This document shows positions 8,427 through 17,659 of a stretch of DNA of 64,000 nt, in pieces. The notes beneath the pieces are model-generated. The model did no database searches, was not told where the DNA came from, and saw only the letters and a list, made by a program, of their open reading frames with translations. The translations under genes were made by a program, and so were the position numbers. The stretch comes from Bacteroidota bacterium (GTDB taxonomy: Bacteria; Bacteroidota; Bacteroidia; Bacteroidales; Porphyromonadaceae), in the NCBI GenBank assembly GCA_023395395.1, contig JAEWZH010000001.1, positions 1 through 64,000 of the forward strand, in the 5' to 3' direction. Position 1 is the stretch's first letter; each line of letters begins with the position of its first letter.

Positions 8427-9935
8427 TTATTGAGGGTTCTGCACAAGGTTTTCGATATTGGCGAGAATATCTTTGCTAGGGAGAGGGTAGAGGTTGTGGG
8501 TATCGGACACCGCACGACCACCCTCTATACCGCCCTTCCACTCCCAGAGGTACTGGTCAGTAGTGAAGAGCCCGAAGCGTATGAGGTCGGTGCGTCGATG
8601 ACCCTCCCAATAGAGCTCACGCCCACGCTCGTCAATGATATTCTTGAGGATGATGCTCCTCATAGGATCCGCCCCTGCACGGAGGCGTACTTGGTTGTAG
8701 TACTGGAGTCCTTTTGCCTTGTCTACTGCACTATCTCTTAGCGATGCCTCAGCATAGATGAGCATCATCTCAGAAAGACGGAATAGAGGGAAGTCTCCAT
8801 CGCCAAAGTCACTGTGGCTGCCCGAGGTGCCATCCTGATTGGTATTGACATACTTATAGATGTGGACACCGTGATTGAAGTCACGGAGATTTTTCATGTG
8901 ATCCGTAGTCCGTATCAGGAGGTTGCGCTTATCCTTCTCATCGAATAGCTTCGCAAAGGTAGGCGTAGCCCTATTGCCACCCCACTTACCATTGAGCCCG
9001 ATACCGCCCGGTACGAGCTTGGCGATGTCGTCGTTATAAGAAGCTGCGACAAAGAAGGTCGCTCCAGACCAAGACTGCGCCCTTTGACCGTCAAATGGGA
9101 TAGCGAGGATAATCTCGTTGGTCATCCTGTGGTTATCTGCATTGAAGAGGAATCGGTAGTTATCTGCCAGTGTATAGCCTGCTCCGATGACTTTCTCTGC
9201 GTATTCGGCAGCCTCCTTGTATCGAGGAGTCCCAGTGTAGACCTCTGCATTGAGATAGAGACGAGCCAAGAGCGCCTGAGCAGCGGACTTATTAGCACGC
9301 GCATAGCCATTGCTTTGAGGGAGCTTACCCTCTATCTCCTTGAGCTCGCTCTCGATGTACTTGAAGAGCTCTGGGCGTTGGATTTGTTTTGGAGCATCCT
9401 TGCCAGTCTTGTCTTTCTCGGTCACAAATGGTGGATTGCCAAATAAATCCATCAGCACCCAGTACTGATAGGCACGGATAAAGCGCGCCTCGGCACTCAT
9501 AACCTCCTTTTGCTCTTGGCTCACCGGAGAGGTAGGGATATTGACGAGGAACTCATTGGCAAACTTGATCTGGATGATAGAGCGGTAGTAAAGACCTGCT
9601 ATAAAGTCGGTATTTGCATCCCAAGTCATATCGTCAAGACCTCTGAGAGCGTCGTCTTCCCAAGCACACTTCGCCTCATCGGTTGGGAGCTCTTGGAGGT
9701 TAAATAAGCCACGAGTAAAGCCTGTAAATCCATCATCTACACCGGCGACATCCCCTTCGGTGAGCGACCAAGCGCCATATACCTTGGCAAGTGCTTGTTT
9801 CGTCCCCTCTTCGGTTGCATAAACCTTTACACTGGTCACATCATTAGTCGGAAATCTATCCAGATCCTTGACACAGGAGGATAGAGCGAGAGCAGCAAGC
9901 AAAGCAGCTGTCAGGTATCCTATATATCTTTTCAT
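8427..9935 (-). CDS. susD: SusD/RagB-family nutrient-binding outer-membrane lipoprotein
   Basis: A 502-residue lid lipoprotein of a SusCD importer. The signal peptide ends at LSSC (Cys near 21). The tetratricopeptide-rich SusD fold is recognisable from SAEARFIRAYQYWVLMDLFG (about 145-165), the AQALLARLYLNAEVY repeat and the family C-terminal signature ERGRELYWEGHRRTDLIRFG. It binds the oligosaccharide on the cell surface and closes over SusC. It lies 15 bases after susC. Specificity for alpha-glucans is inferred from the adjacent GH97 and GH13 genes. Confidence 0.95.
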   Translation of the reverse strand: MKRYIGYLTAALLAALALSSCVKDLDRFPTNDVTSVKVYATEEGTKQALAKVYGAWSLTEGDVAGVDDGFTGFTRGLFNLQELPTDEAKCAWEDDALRGLDDMTWDANTDFIAGLYYRSIIQIKFANEFLVNIPTSPVSQEQKEVMSAEARFIRAYQYWVLMDLFGNPPFVTEKDKTGKDAPKQIQRPELFKYIESELKEIEGKLPQSNGYARANKSAAQALLARLYLNAEVYTGTPRYKEAAEYAEKVIGAGYTLADNYRFLFNADNHRMTNEIILAIPFDGQRAQSWSGATFFVAASYNDDIAKLVPGGIGLNGKWGGNRATPTFAKLFDEKDKRNLLIRTTDHMKNLRDFNHGVHIYKYVNTNQDGTSGSHSDFGDGDFPLFRLSEMMLIYAEASLRDSAVDKAKGLQYYNQVRLRAGADPMRSIILKNIIDERGRELYWEGHRRTDLIRFGLFTTDQYLWEWKGGIEGGRAVSDTHNLYPLPSKDILANIENLVQNPQ

Positions 9936-9950
9936 ATCTATTATTACGAA

Positions 9951-12950
9951 TTAAAAGGTGAGACCAAGACTAACCGAGTACGTACGTGGTACAGGGTAGA
10001 ATTGGAAGTCAATACCATTGCCTATCTCTGGATCAATACCCTTGTACTTACTGATTGTAAAGACATTCTGTACTGTAGCACCGACATTGAGTGCTACCTT
10101 GTCGCCCAGTACTTTCCCGAAGTCGTAGTTTAGGGTAATATTGTCCATCTTGACGAAAGAAGCATCCTTCACATAGTAGTCGGATAGATACCTTGGTGCC
10201 TTAAAGCCTGTGTTGTAGTAGTCTGTAGTACCATTTTGGATCCAACCAAGTGTATTGAGTATAGCTGCCTCCTGACCACGAGTAGAGGAGACATTGTCGT
10301 ACACGTAATTACCGATACTGCTACGTAGGGCGGTAGAGAGTGTCAGGTTTTTGTAGCTGACGGAAGTGCTCAGACCCATAAATACCTTAGGCTCAGGATT
10401 GCCCAGACGATATTTATCGTTATTATCTATCACTCCATCCTCATTGAGGTCGGCATATAGACCTTCGACAGGCTTGCCATCCTTGTCATATACCTGCTTG
10501 AATACGAAGAATGAGTTCGGCGCATATCCCTCGGTATGTATCTGCACATTGTTATCTGTACCACCATCGATACGACCGGTGGCGACACCTAGATAAGTAG
10601 GATCGTAAGTCAAGTTGAGCTTCTTGATGACAGTCTTATTGTAAGTGGCATTGAAGCCTACTGTCCAGTACCAATCCTCGGTCTCTACAGGCACTACATT
10701 GAGGGTTACCTCCACACCGTTATTCTCTATCTCACCGATATTGGTCAGGAGCCTATTGGAGAAGTTGGCACCTGCGGGGATGTCGATTGTATTGAGTAGA
10801 TCCTTGGTGTACTTCTTATATACATCTACGCTACCAGAGAGGCGGTTATTGACAAAGCCGAAGTCTACTCCTATATTGGAGGTAGCAGTCTGCTCCCACT
10901 TGATATTGGCATCATAAGCAAGTGGCTTGTACATATTGAGCCACTCGTCTCCAAGCAGCATCTGGCTCTGATTGCCACTAAGGGCATAAGAAGCAAGGTA
11001 GCTGTAGTTGGCAATTCCATCTTGCTGACCGGTAACACCGTAGCCAAGGCGTAGCTTGAGCTCGCTTACCGCATCTACATCCTTGAGGAACGACTCATCC
11101 TTTACCCTCCAAGCAAAAGCAAATGAAGGGAAGACACCCCAGCGATTTTCTTTGGCAAAACGGCTAGAACCATCCGTACGGACTGTCGCAGTAAATAGGT
11201 AACGACCCACCAGAGCGTAATTGAGACGACCATAAAACGACAGCAACGTATTGCGTGGTAGGTCGGTGTCAAATACAGGTTTGTTGTACTCTATACCCCC
11301 TGCGGTCTTATTAGGATAGTTGTAGACCTTGGTGAGCCAATCTTGGTAGGAGTAGCCCGCCATCACATCAAATGTACTCTTGATGCTCTCCACATCAGTG
11401 CGGTAGTTGAGGTAGAAGTCGAGCAGCTTATTGGTCTTCTCTTGCTTGGAGATATTATCCAGTCCACCCTTGCCAATCTCCTGATTGGTATACTCCAGCA
11501 TAGAGTGGGTAGGGATATAGACAGAGCCATTTGACGAAGCGTAGTCGTAAGCGAGATTGAGATTGGCTCTCAGCCCTCTTAGGAATGGCAGTTGATAGTC
11601 AAACTTAATGTTGGTAATCAGTCGATTAACAGTTGCCCTATCCTCCTTATCATTGAGCATGGCAAGTGGATTTCTAGGCGCAAGAGACTTCGGGATGAGC
11701 TGTCCATCCTTTGAGGTCCCGGTAAGGAACCAGTAGCCTCCAAATGGTGCTAGCAGAGGGTCTTCACTCATAATAGGATGTGTGGGATCCATACCTACGG
11801 CAGTGCCAATCGCTCCACGGTCGGCGTACCTATTGCGGGTCTGTGTCCCTTTGAGGTTGAAGTCTATGGCGAGGTCGCCATTGAGAAGGCGAGGGGTGAG
11901 TGAAAGGTCTCCCGACATACGTTGCATATTGTCTGTGCGGAGGATACCATTTTCATTGTAGTACCCTACAGACAGGCGATAGGGCAGCCAGGAGGTAGAT
12001 CCGGAGATACTAACATTATTGTCGGTACCAATGGCATTTTGGTAGATTGCCTTTTGCCAGTCGGTATTCTCGGCACCTACCATATCTATGAAACGCTGTT
12101 CTCCACTCGCTTTAGCAATCTCCCTTACCTGATCTCCTGTAAGTACATCCACAAACTTGATAGGTGTAGAGACAGAAAAGCGTGTAGAGGCTTGCACCTT
12201 TAGAGCTTGTCCGAGCTTACCCTTTTTTGTGGTAATGATGATGACGCCATTGGAGGCGCGCGATCCATAGATGGCTGTAGCTGAAGCGTCCTTCAGTACG
12301 TTCATCGACTCAATATCATTAGGATTGATAGAGCTCAGAGCACTAGGTGCTCCCGGGACTGTCCCGCCCTCTAGTGGCACTCCATCGATCACCACAAGCG
12401 GGTCATTGCTCGCATTGAGAGATGCTCCTCCACGGATACGAATCTTGGAGCCGGCACCGGGTGAACCACCACCCGATACGATTTGCACACCTGCCACCTT
12501 ACCGGAGATAAGCTGATCTGGGGTGCTGATCAGTCCTTTCTTAAAGTTGTTGTCAGTGATAGTGGTGATAGAGCCGGTAAGGTCTTTCTTCTGTGCGGTA
12601 CCATAACCGATTACGACCACTTGCTCCAGCATCTCCACATCCTCCGTCATGGTAATCTGTAGTGGGAGGGTCGCAGTAGAAAGTGCTACCTCTACTGTCT
12701 TATACCCTACGTAGGAGAATTGCAAACGGTCTGTTGGGTTCGCCTTGACCGTAAACGCTCCGTCTAGATTGGTGAGGGCTCCAACACCCGGCTGATCGAG
12801 GTTCTGCACCGTCACGCCTATCAGTGTTTCTCCTTTGGTATCTTTTACGACACCATTAACCGTTTGAGCTAAAGCTGTGGCCGAAGGTGCTACCAATAGC
12901 AGCATCGCCCAGACCAAGCCCAGCCATCTTTTGCTTATTGAATGATTCAT
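9951..12950 (-). CDS. susC: SusC/RagA-family TonB-linked outer-membrane transporter
   Basis: A 999-residue TonB-dependent barrel that imports oligosaccharides, powered from the inner membrane. In order: signal peptide (ending ALA-QT near residue 29), a carboxypeptidase-regulatory-like domain (about 31-105), a plug with SAKVAG-like and IRIRGG segments and the SusC signature NVLKDASATAIYGSRASNGV (about 217-236), then the C-terminal beta barrel ending in Phe. It lies 29 bases downstream of the GH97 gene in the same operon. Its length and signatures match intact family members. Confidence 0.96.
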   Translation of the reverse strand: MNHSISKRWLGLVWAMLLLVAPSATALAQTVNGVVKDTKGETLIGVTVQNLDQPGVGALTNLDGAFTVKANPTDRLQFSYVGYKTVEVALSTATLPLQITMTEDVEMLEQVVVIGYGTAQKKDLTGSITTITDNNFKKGLISTPDQLISGKVAGVQIVSGGGSPGAGSKIRIRGGASLNASNDPLVVIDGVPLEGGTVPGAPSALSSINPNDIESMNVLKDASATAIYGSRASNGVIIITTKKGKLGQALKVQASTRFSVSTPIKFVDVLTGDQVREIAKASGEQRFIDMVGAENTDWQKAIYQNAIGTDNNVSISGSTSWLPYRLSVGYYNENGILRTDNMQRMSGDLSLTPRLLNGDLAIDFNLKGTQTRNRYADRGAIGTAVGMDPTHPIMSEDPLLAPFGGYWFLTGTSKDGQLIPKSLAPRNPLAMLNDKEDRATVNRLITNIKFDYQLPFLRGLRANLNLAYDYASSNGSVYIPTHSMLEYTNQEIGKGGLDNISKQEKTNKLLDFYLNYRTDVESIKSTFDVMAGYSYQDWLTKVYNYPNKTAGGIEYNKPVFDTDLPRNTLLSFYGRLNYALVGRYLFTATVRTDGSSRFAKENRWGVFPSFAFAWRVKDESFLKDVDAVSELKLRLGYGVTGQQDGIANYSYLASYALSGNQSQMLLGDEWLNMYKPLAYDANIKWEQTATSNIGVDFGFVNNRLSGSVDVYKKYTKDLLNTIDIPAGANFSNRLLTNIGEIENNGVEVTLNVVPVETEDWYWTVGFNATYNKTVIKKLNLTYDPTYLGVATGRIDGGTDNNVQIHTEGYAPNSFFVFKQVYDKDGKPVEGLYADLNEDGVIDNNDKYRLGNPEPKVFMGLSTSVSYKNLTLSTALRSSIGNYVYDNVSSTRGQEAAILNTLGWIQNGTTDYYNTGFKAPRYLSDYYVKDASFVKMDNITLNYDFGKVLGDKVALNVGATVQNVFTISKYKGIDPEIGNGIDFQFYPVPRTYSVSLGLTF

Positions 12951-12979
12951 AAATACACTATCTATAAAATTGATATTGT

Positions 12980-15103
12980 TTACTTAACAGGACGAATGCT
13001 CACCGCAAAGCCACCCCCTTCTACTGCGTTGAGCTTGAGAGTGCTCTTGCTGGTGACGCGTTGTGTCGTGACCGTATAGTCGTAAGGATTGGTAGCTACC
13101 GCTGCTGCCTTTCCGTCTTGCCAGATCTTTGCCTCGTACTTCACCCCGGGCTCCAGGAAATCCAGCTTGATGACCGATACACGTGGCACACCGCTTACGT
13201 TGCCGATGTACCAGTTGCGCGCATCTTTCTCTCGGCGTGCCACTGTGATATACCTTCCCGGTTCAGCCTCGAGATACTTACTCTCGCTCCACTCTACCGG
13301 CACCTCCTTGATAAATTCAAAAGCCGGCATCTGAGCCTCATAGTGCTCAGGCAAATCTGCTGCCATCTGTAGAGGGGTGTACATGGTGAGATAGCTACCG
13401 AGCTGGTTGCCTATCGTAGTCTGCACCCAGTTGGGATTGTCCGGATTGAGCTTGCTCATCTCAAACATCACGATACCCGGCGTATAGTCCATCGGACCTC
13501 CAATAAGCCTGCTAAATGGCAAGATGGTGAGGTGATTGCGTGGATTGCCACCGGTCTGAAACTCCTGCCCTTTGGCACTCTCTTGAGAGACTAAGTTGGG
13601 ATAAGTGCGGCTAAGCCCTGTCATGTGTACCGACTCATGAGCATTCACCATAATCCGATACTCTGCAGCCTTCTTCACCACGTGTAGATAGTGATTGACC
13701 AGCCACTGACCATAATGATACTCTCCAAAAGGCACAATATCTCCCACATAGCCGGTCTTGACAGCGTTGTAGTTATTGTCCTTCATAAATTGGAAAGCCT
13801 TGTCCAGATGACGCTCGTAATTGCGGATAGAACTAGAAGTCTCGTGGTGCATAATCATATCCACACCCTTCTCCTTGGCATACTCACGTATGCGAGGCAA
13901 GTCGAAGTCAGGATAAGGCGTGACGAAGTCAAAGACATAGTCCTTTTGGTGTCCAAACCAATCCTCCCAACCTACATTCCAACCCTCCACTAGCAGACCC
14001 TTGATGCCGTGCTTGGCGGCGAAGTCGATGTGGCGCAGTACATTTTCAGTCGTAGCACCATGGCGCCCATGAGGCTTCACGTGGCTGTAGTCGGTCTTGC
14101 CGAGCTGTACGCTGAATAGGTCGTCGGTGTAGCTCCAGTGCTTGCTATTGGTGATCATCTCCCACCATACTCCCATATACTTCATCGGCTTGATCCAAGA
14201 GGTGTCCTCTAGCACGCAAGCATCATTGAGGTTGTACACCAGCTTGCTGGCGAGGATGTCTCGAGCATCGTTACTAACGATGATGGTACGCCATGGGGTG
14301 TTGAAGTCGGTCTGTACGTGCCCCTTCGCTCCCGTTGCATCCGGTGTCAGATGGGTACGCAATACCAGGTTCTTGTCGTCCAACTCCAGATTGATTGCGG
14401 GGAAGTTGATGAGAGCCGCCTCGTGGATGTTGATGTACAGACCATCTGGGCTTTTGAGCTGAAGCGGTGTCTGTACACCAGTCTTTGAGAAGTCTTGCTG
14501 TGAGGCATTGTACTGAAAAACCTGGTCATACAGGCCACGTATCTCGCTCAGACGGCTCTCAGTGTAATTAAACTCCTGAGTGTCGTAGTCGCCGGCAATC
14601 CACCAAGCGGTGTGGTCGCCTGCCATGGCAAACTCTGTCGCCTCTTCCTTTACTGTGAAGTAGATAAGATTCTTTTGGGAGGGAAACTCGTAGCGAAAGC
14701 CCAGTCCATCATCAAAGAGACGGAATCGGATACTCATACGTCTGTCTGTCGCCGGTTGGTGGAGATCCACCCGTAGCTCATTGTAGTGATTGCGATAGGT
14801 GTCTGCTTCGCCCCACACCGGTGTCCACGTCTCATCTAGGGTACCGGTCGCTGTGTCTACGACTTCAAAGCCATTGACCAAGTCTCCTTGCTCATTATTG
14901 AGTAGATAGAAGCCCAACTTGCTCTGCTTCACCACCTCCTTGCCGTCATAGCTCAGCGTATAAGTAGGCTCTCCCTGTGCCGTTAGCGCGAAGCTACTTT
15001 TGAGACGACCGTTTGGAGATGTCAGCTCTTGAGCAAGAGCAGAAAGACCAAAGATGTTCAGAGCAAGCATAGCTCCGAGCATCATAAAACTAATTTTCTT
15101 CAT
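12980..15103 (-). CDS. susB: GH97 alpha-glucosidase, SusB-like
   Basis: It releases glucose from the ends of maltooligosaccharides in the periplasm. The 707-residue protein has a signal peptide (cleavage near ALA-QE), an N-terminal beta-sandwich, a catalytic TIM barrel and a C-terminal beta domain, as in GH97. Family-conserved acid segments visible are MIMHHETSSS (about 415) and VNAHESVHMTG (about 485). Those Glu residues correspond to the calcium-binding and catalytic glutamates of the inverting SusB type. It is the first gene of the operon. No SusR-type sensor gene is adjacent. Confidence 0.93.
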   Translation of the reverse strand: MKKISFMMLGAMLALNIFGLSALAQELTSPNGRLKSSFALTAQGEPTYTLSYDGKEVVKQSKLGFYLLNNEQGDLVNGFEVVDTATGTLDETWTPVWGEADTYRNHYNELRVDLHQPATDRRMSIRFRLFDDGLGFRYEFPSQKNLIYFTVKEEATEFAMAGDHTAWWIAGDYDTQEFNYTESRLSEIRGLYDQVFQYNASQQDFSKTGVQTPLQLKSPDGLYINIHEAALINFPAINLELDDKNLVLRTHLTPDATGAKGHVQTDFNTPWRTIIVSNDARDILASKLVYNLNDACVLEDTSWIKPMKYMGVWWEMITNSKHWSYTDDLFSVQLGKTDYSHVKPHGRHGATTENVLRHIDFAAKHGIKGLLVEGWNVGWEDWFGHQKDYVFDFVTPYPDFDLPRIREYAKEKGVDMIMHHETSSSIRNYERHLDKAFQFMKDNNYNAVKTGYVGDIVPFGEYHYGQWLVNHYLHVVKKAAEYRIMVNAHESVHMTGLSRTYPNLVSQESAKGQEFQTGGNPRNHLTILPFSRLIGGPMDYTPGIVMFEMSKLNPDNPNWVQTTIGNQLGSYLTMYTPLQMAADLPEHYEAQMPAFEFIKEVPVEWSESKYLEAEPGRYITVARREKDARNWYIGNVSGVPRVSVIKLDFLEPGVKYEAKIWQDGKAAAVATNPYDYTVTTQRVTSKSTLKLNAVEGGGFAVSIRPVK

Positions 15104-15371
15104 ACACGATCATTATGTTCCTAAAATCAAATACTTACCTATATTCACCACATCGGGGTTGCTCCCTAAATAACACACACCCACCATCGTCCCCTTTTTC
15201 TCATATCAAATTTTTCCGAAGGGGCCGTGTGGTAAAATATTTTATATCAGCCTCTAAAGATACATATAATTTTGAAAAATCGAAGCATATCGAATCTTTT
15301 TGCGGGGGAGGGACATTCCGGTCTCCCCCAATTCCTTGCTTTCGGAGACAGATGGCGACAAAGAAGTTGTC
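15104..15371. promoter_or_regulatory. Upstream region of the sus operon
   Basis: There is no credible gene here. On the minus strand TATCTTTA (15255-15262) is one base off the -7 consensus, with only a weak -33 (TTCG) about 18 bases upstream, which would give a leader of about 150 bases before susB. Such a poor match would suit an activator-dependent promoter, but that is inference. Confidence 0.35.
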
Positions 15372-15372
15372 G

Positions 15373-15470
15373 CTCGGTAGAGAGAATCTGGTCGCTCTAT
15401 AGAGGAAATCTGTCCGCTCTATAGAGGAAATCTGTCTGCTCTATAGAGGAAATCTGTCCGCTCAGTAGAG
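15373..15470. repeat. 22-bp-period palindromic repeat array (locus 1, five cores)
   Basis: Cores start at 15373, 15395, 15417, 15439 and 15461, exactly 22 bases apart. The three inner cores are CTCTATAGAG and the outer two (CTCGGTAGAG, CTCAGTAGAG) are degenerate. The spacers read GAAATCTGTCCG with few changes. The array lies between the divergent sus and efflux operons. The same core and period recur at 36631, 45872 and 56151. Confidence 0.9.
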
Positions 15471-15578
15471 CGCATTTTATCCTTGCTCCGACAGACATCC
15501 TCTACTTGCGGAATTGAGACCTCAGAAGCAATTAATCTATCTTCAATTCATCATCGACTAAATTATTTTTCTATATAA

Positions 15579-15621
15579 ATTACACTATAAAAGTAAATAA
15601 AGTGTATATTTGCGGTGTAAT
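15579..15621 (+). promoter_or_regulatory. Promoter and likely operator of the TetR/efflux operon
   Basis: TATATTTG (15605-15612) matches the -7 consensus, about 30 bases before the tetR start; no clear -33 is seen. ATTACAC (15579-15585) and GTGTAAT (15615-15621) are inverted copies flanking it, and a second copy of the half-site, AGTGTA, lies at 15601-15606. This is the arrangement expected for autoregulation by a TetR dimer. Confidence 0.5.
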
Positions 15622-15642
15622 TAATAGATAAACACCGTAGGT

Positions 15643-16260
15643 ATGGATGCAAATAACCGTAAAGACAAATACATAGACAAGGCTATCGTAGTACTGAAAC
15701 AAGAGGGGCTAAGGCTTTCTCTGGACGAAATTGCGACCAAGATGGGGGTAACCAAGAAGACCCTGTACAACCATTTTAGTTCAAAAGAAGAGCTCCTCAA
15801 GGAGTGTATCCGCTCTATCTCGAGTGACTTCCAAGAGGCTCTCTCAGGATTGGACGACCCCAATCACTCATCGATTGAAAATCTAAGGAGATGTTTCTCG
15901 AGGGTCAATAATCTTTTCATGGTACTCAATCCTATATTCTTTTCCGACCTCATGCGTGGCAATCCCAATCAAGCTATGCTGGAGCACGTGGTGGGTTCGG
16001 GATTTTTTCGCCAGAAGATAGAGGCTAACCTCCGTAAAGGAATAGAAGGTGGTCTCTTTAGAGACGATCTCGATGTAGAATTTGTGGGGAATTACTTGGC
16101 CTATTCTGTCTTCGGATATTACATCAATGGGATTGTGAATAATAATCCGTTGATTTCTAAGTCCTATTTTGATGATATTCTCGGGTATCATCTGAGGGCT
16201 ATCGTCTCAGAGAAAGGCAAACAATTTATCAATAATAGTTATGAAGCAATTAAGGAGTAA
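15643..16260 (+). CDS. TetR-family transcriptional regulator
   Basis: A 205-residue regulator with an N-terminal helix-turn-helix, LSLDEIATKMGVTKKTLYNH (about 25-44), then FSSKEELL and an all-helical ligand-binding and dimerisation region. It is the first gene of the efflux operon and its end overlaps the TolC gene start by 20 bases. It therefore most likely represses the pump until a toxic ligand binds. The inducer cannot be read from sequence. Confidence 0.92.
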   Translation: MDANNRKDKYIDKAIVVLKQEGLRLSLDEIATKMGVTKKTLYNHFSSKEELLKECIRSISSDFQEALSGLDDPNHSSIENLRRCFSRVNNLFMVLNPIFFSDLMRGNPNQAMLEHVVGSGFFRQKIEANLRKGIEGGLFRDDLDVEFVGNYLAYSVFGYYINGIVNNNPLISKSYFDDILGYHLRAIVSEKGKQFINNSYEAIKE

Positions 16261-17647
16261 ACCGTCAGAGAGGAGTATCGTAATGGCTCTCATGGGGGGT
16301 GTCTGCCTACTTCTATGGGGGATGGATGCCTATGCACAAGAAGCCTATTCGCTACGGGGCTGCCTCGAATATGCTGTGCAGCACAATCGTAACATCAAGA
16401 AGTCGGGCTACGACAAGGGCAAAGCGTACTATGCGCATCAGGAGGTGCTTGGGGCACTGATGCCGCAAATCAATGGGTCTGCCAACCTAAACGACAACCT
16501 AAAGAAGGCAAAATTTGTGATGCCCAACTTCATGAATAGTATGCTACCGCCCGGCATGCAAGATCCCAATGCTTCCAAGTACATGACCGTGGAGATGGGC
16601 ACTAAATACTCTGCAAATGTGGGACTGTCGGTCAATCAACAACTGCTCAACTTCCCGCTCTTCAACGCCCTCAAGATAGCGGAGGTCGCAGAGCGCATGG
16701 CGGCACTCGGAGTCGAATCCACGGAGGAGGATGTAATTGCCCAGACTGCTACTCTATTTTATGCTATCCAAAGTACCGAGTATGCGGTCGCACAGATGAG
16801 CAAGAGCGTGGAACTGGTAGAGAAGATGCTCAAAATGATGGAGGTCAATCACGCCAATGGGCTGGTGAAAAAGGTGGATGTAGACCGCCTCAAGGTGAAT
16901 CTCACCAATTTACTTACCCAAAAATCTGCCATCGAAAACGCCATCGAAGTCCAGAAAAACCTACTCAAGCTACAGATGGGGATGGAGATGGATACTGCGC
17001 TCACGATTACGCCTATGGATCTATCGATAGTGGAGCAGATGGTGAGTGGAGTCGCGATACTGCCTTTTGCCCCCACACAGCACACCGCCTACAAGCTCCT
17101 AGCAGAAAAGTTGGAGATGGCTGATCTGCAAAAGAAATCTGCGACCTACGAATATCTGCCGACACTTTCTCTGGTATTCAATATGCAATACAATGGTGTA
17201 AGCGACCAATTCTTTAGAGGTCAGACCAATTACTGGTATCCTACTTCTGTGATTGGCTTGAGCCTGAGGATACCTATATTTAGCGGATTGAGTCGTCGAG
17301 CCAAAGTAAGAGAGAGCGATTTCGAGCTCAAGAAAGCGCAGGAAGACATGCGAATACTAGGGCAGTCTCTCGACATGGCGCATAAGAATGCTATACTGAA
17401 GCTAAATGATACTCAACGTACCATCGCACTGCAAAAGGATAATCAGGCTCTGGCTGAGCAAGTGTTTGAGATGGCACAGAATAATTACGTACTGGGCGTA
17501 GCTTCTATGTCAGACGTACTTAATGCCAGCCAATCGCTCATACAAGCTCAGATGTCCTATGCCAATGCACTCAATGAGTGTATGAAAGCATATATCGACT
17601 TAAAGAAAGCGAGTGGAGAAATAAAGGAATTAATGACAACACATTGA
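16241..17647 (+). CDS. TolC-family outer-membrane efflux channel
   Basis: A 468-residue outer-membrane channel component of a tripartite pump. The signal peptide has a basic start (KQLRSKPSERS) and a hydrophobic core ending DAYA-QE near residue 33. Two repeated OEP segments with long alpha-helical stretches follow (about 40-240 and 260-460). The start at 16241 lies inside the end of tetR. An alternative ATG at 16283, preceded by AGAGGAG, would lose the basic part of the signal peptide. The adaptor and RND genes follow directly. Confidence 0.92.
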   Translation: MKQLRSKPSERSIVMALMGGVCLLLWGMDAYAQEAYSLRGCLEYAVQHNRNIKKSGYDKGKAYYAHQEVLGALMPQINGSANLNDNLKKAKFVMPNFMNSMLPPGMQDPNASKYMTVEMGTKYSANVGLSVNQQLLNFPLFNALKIAEVAERMAALGVESTEEDVIAQTATLFYAIQSTEYAVAQMSKSVELVEKMLKMMEVNHANGLVKKVDVDRLKVNLTNLLTQKSAIENAIEVQKNLLKLQMGMEMDTALTITPMDLSIVEQMVSGVAILPFAPTQHTAYKLLAEKLEMADLQKKSATYEYLPTLSLVFNMQYNGVSDQFFRGQTNYWYPTSVIGLSLRIPIFSGLSRRAKVRESDFELKKAQEDMRILGQSLDMAHKNAILKLNDTQRTIALQKDNQALAEQVFEMAQNNYVLGVASMSDVLNASQSLIQAQMSYANALNECMKAYIDLKKASGEIKELMTTH

Positions 17648-17659
17648 ATATAGCTGCTT

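Noticed and set aside
15373..15470. CRISPR array
   Set aside because: Repeats are only 10 bases, spacers 12 bases and largely conserved; no cas genes are present. The other three arrays were rejected as CRISPR for the same reason.
15643..16260. The TetR gene as regulator of the sus operon
   Set aside because: It is divergent from sus, overlaps the TolC gene and carries its own promoter half-sites, so control of the efflux operon is the better reading.
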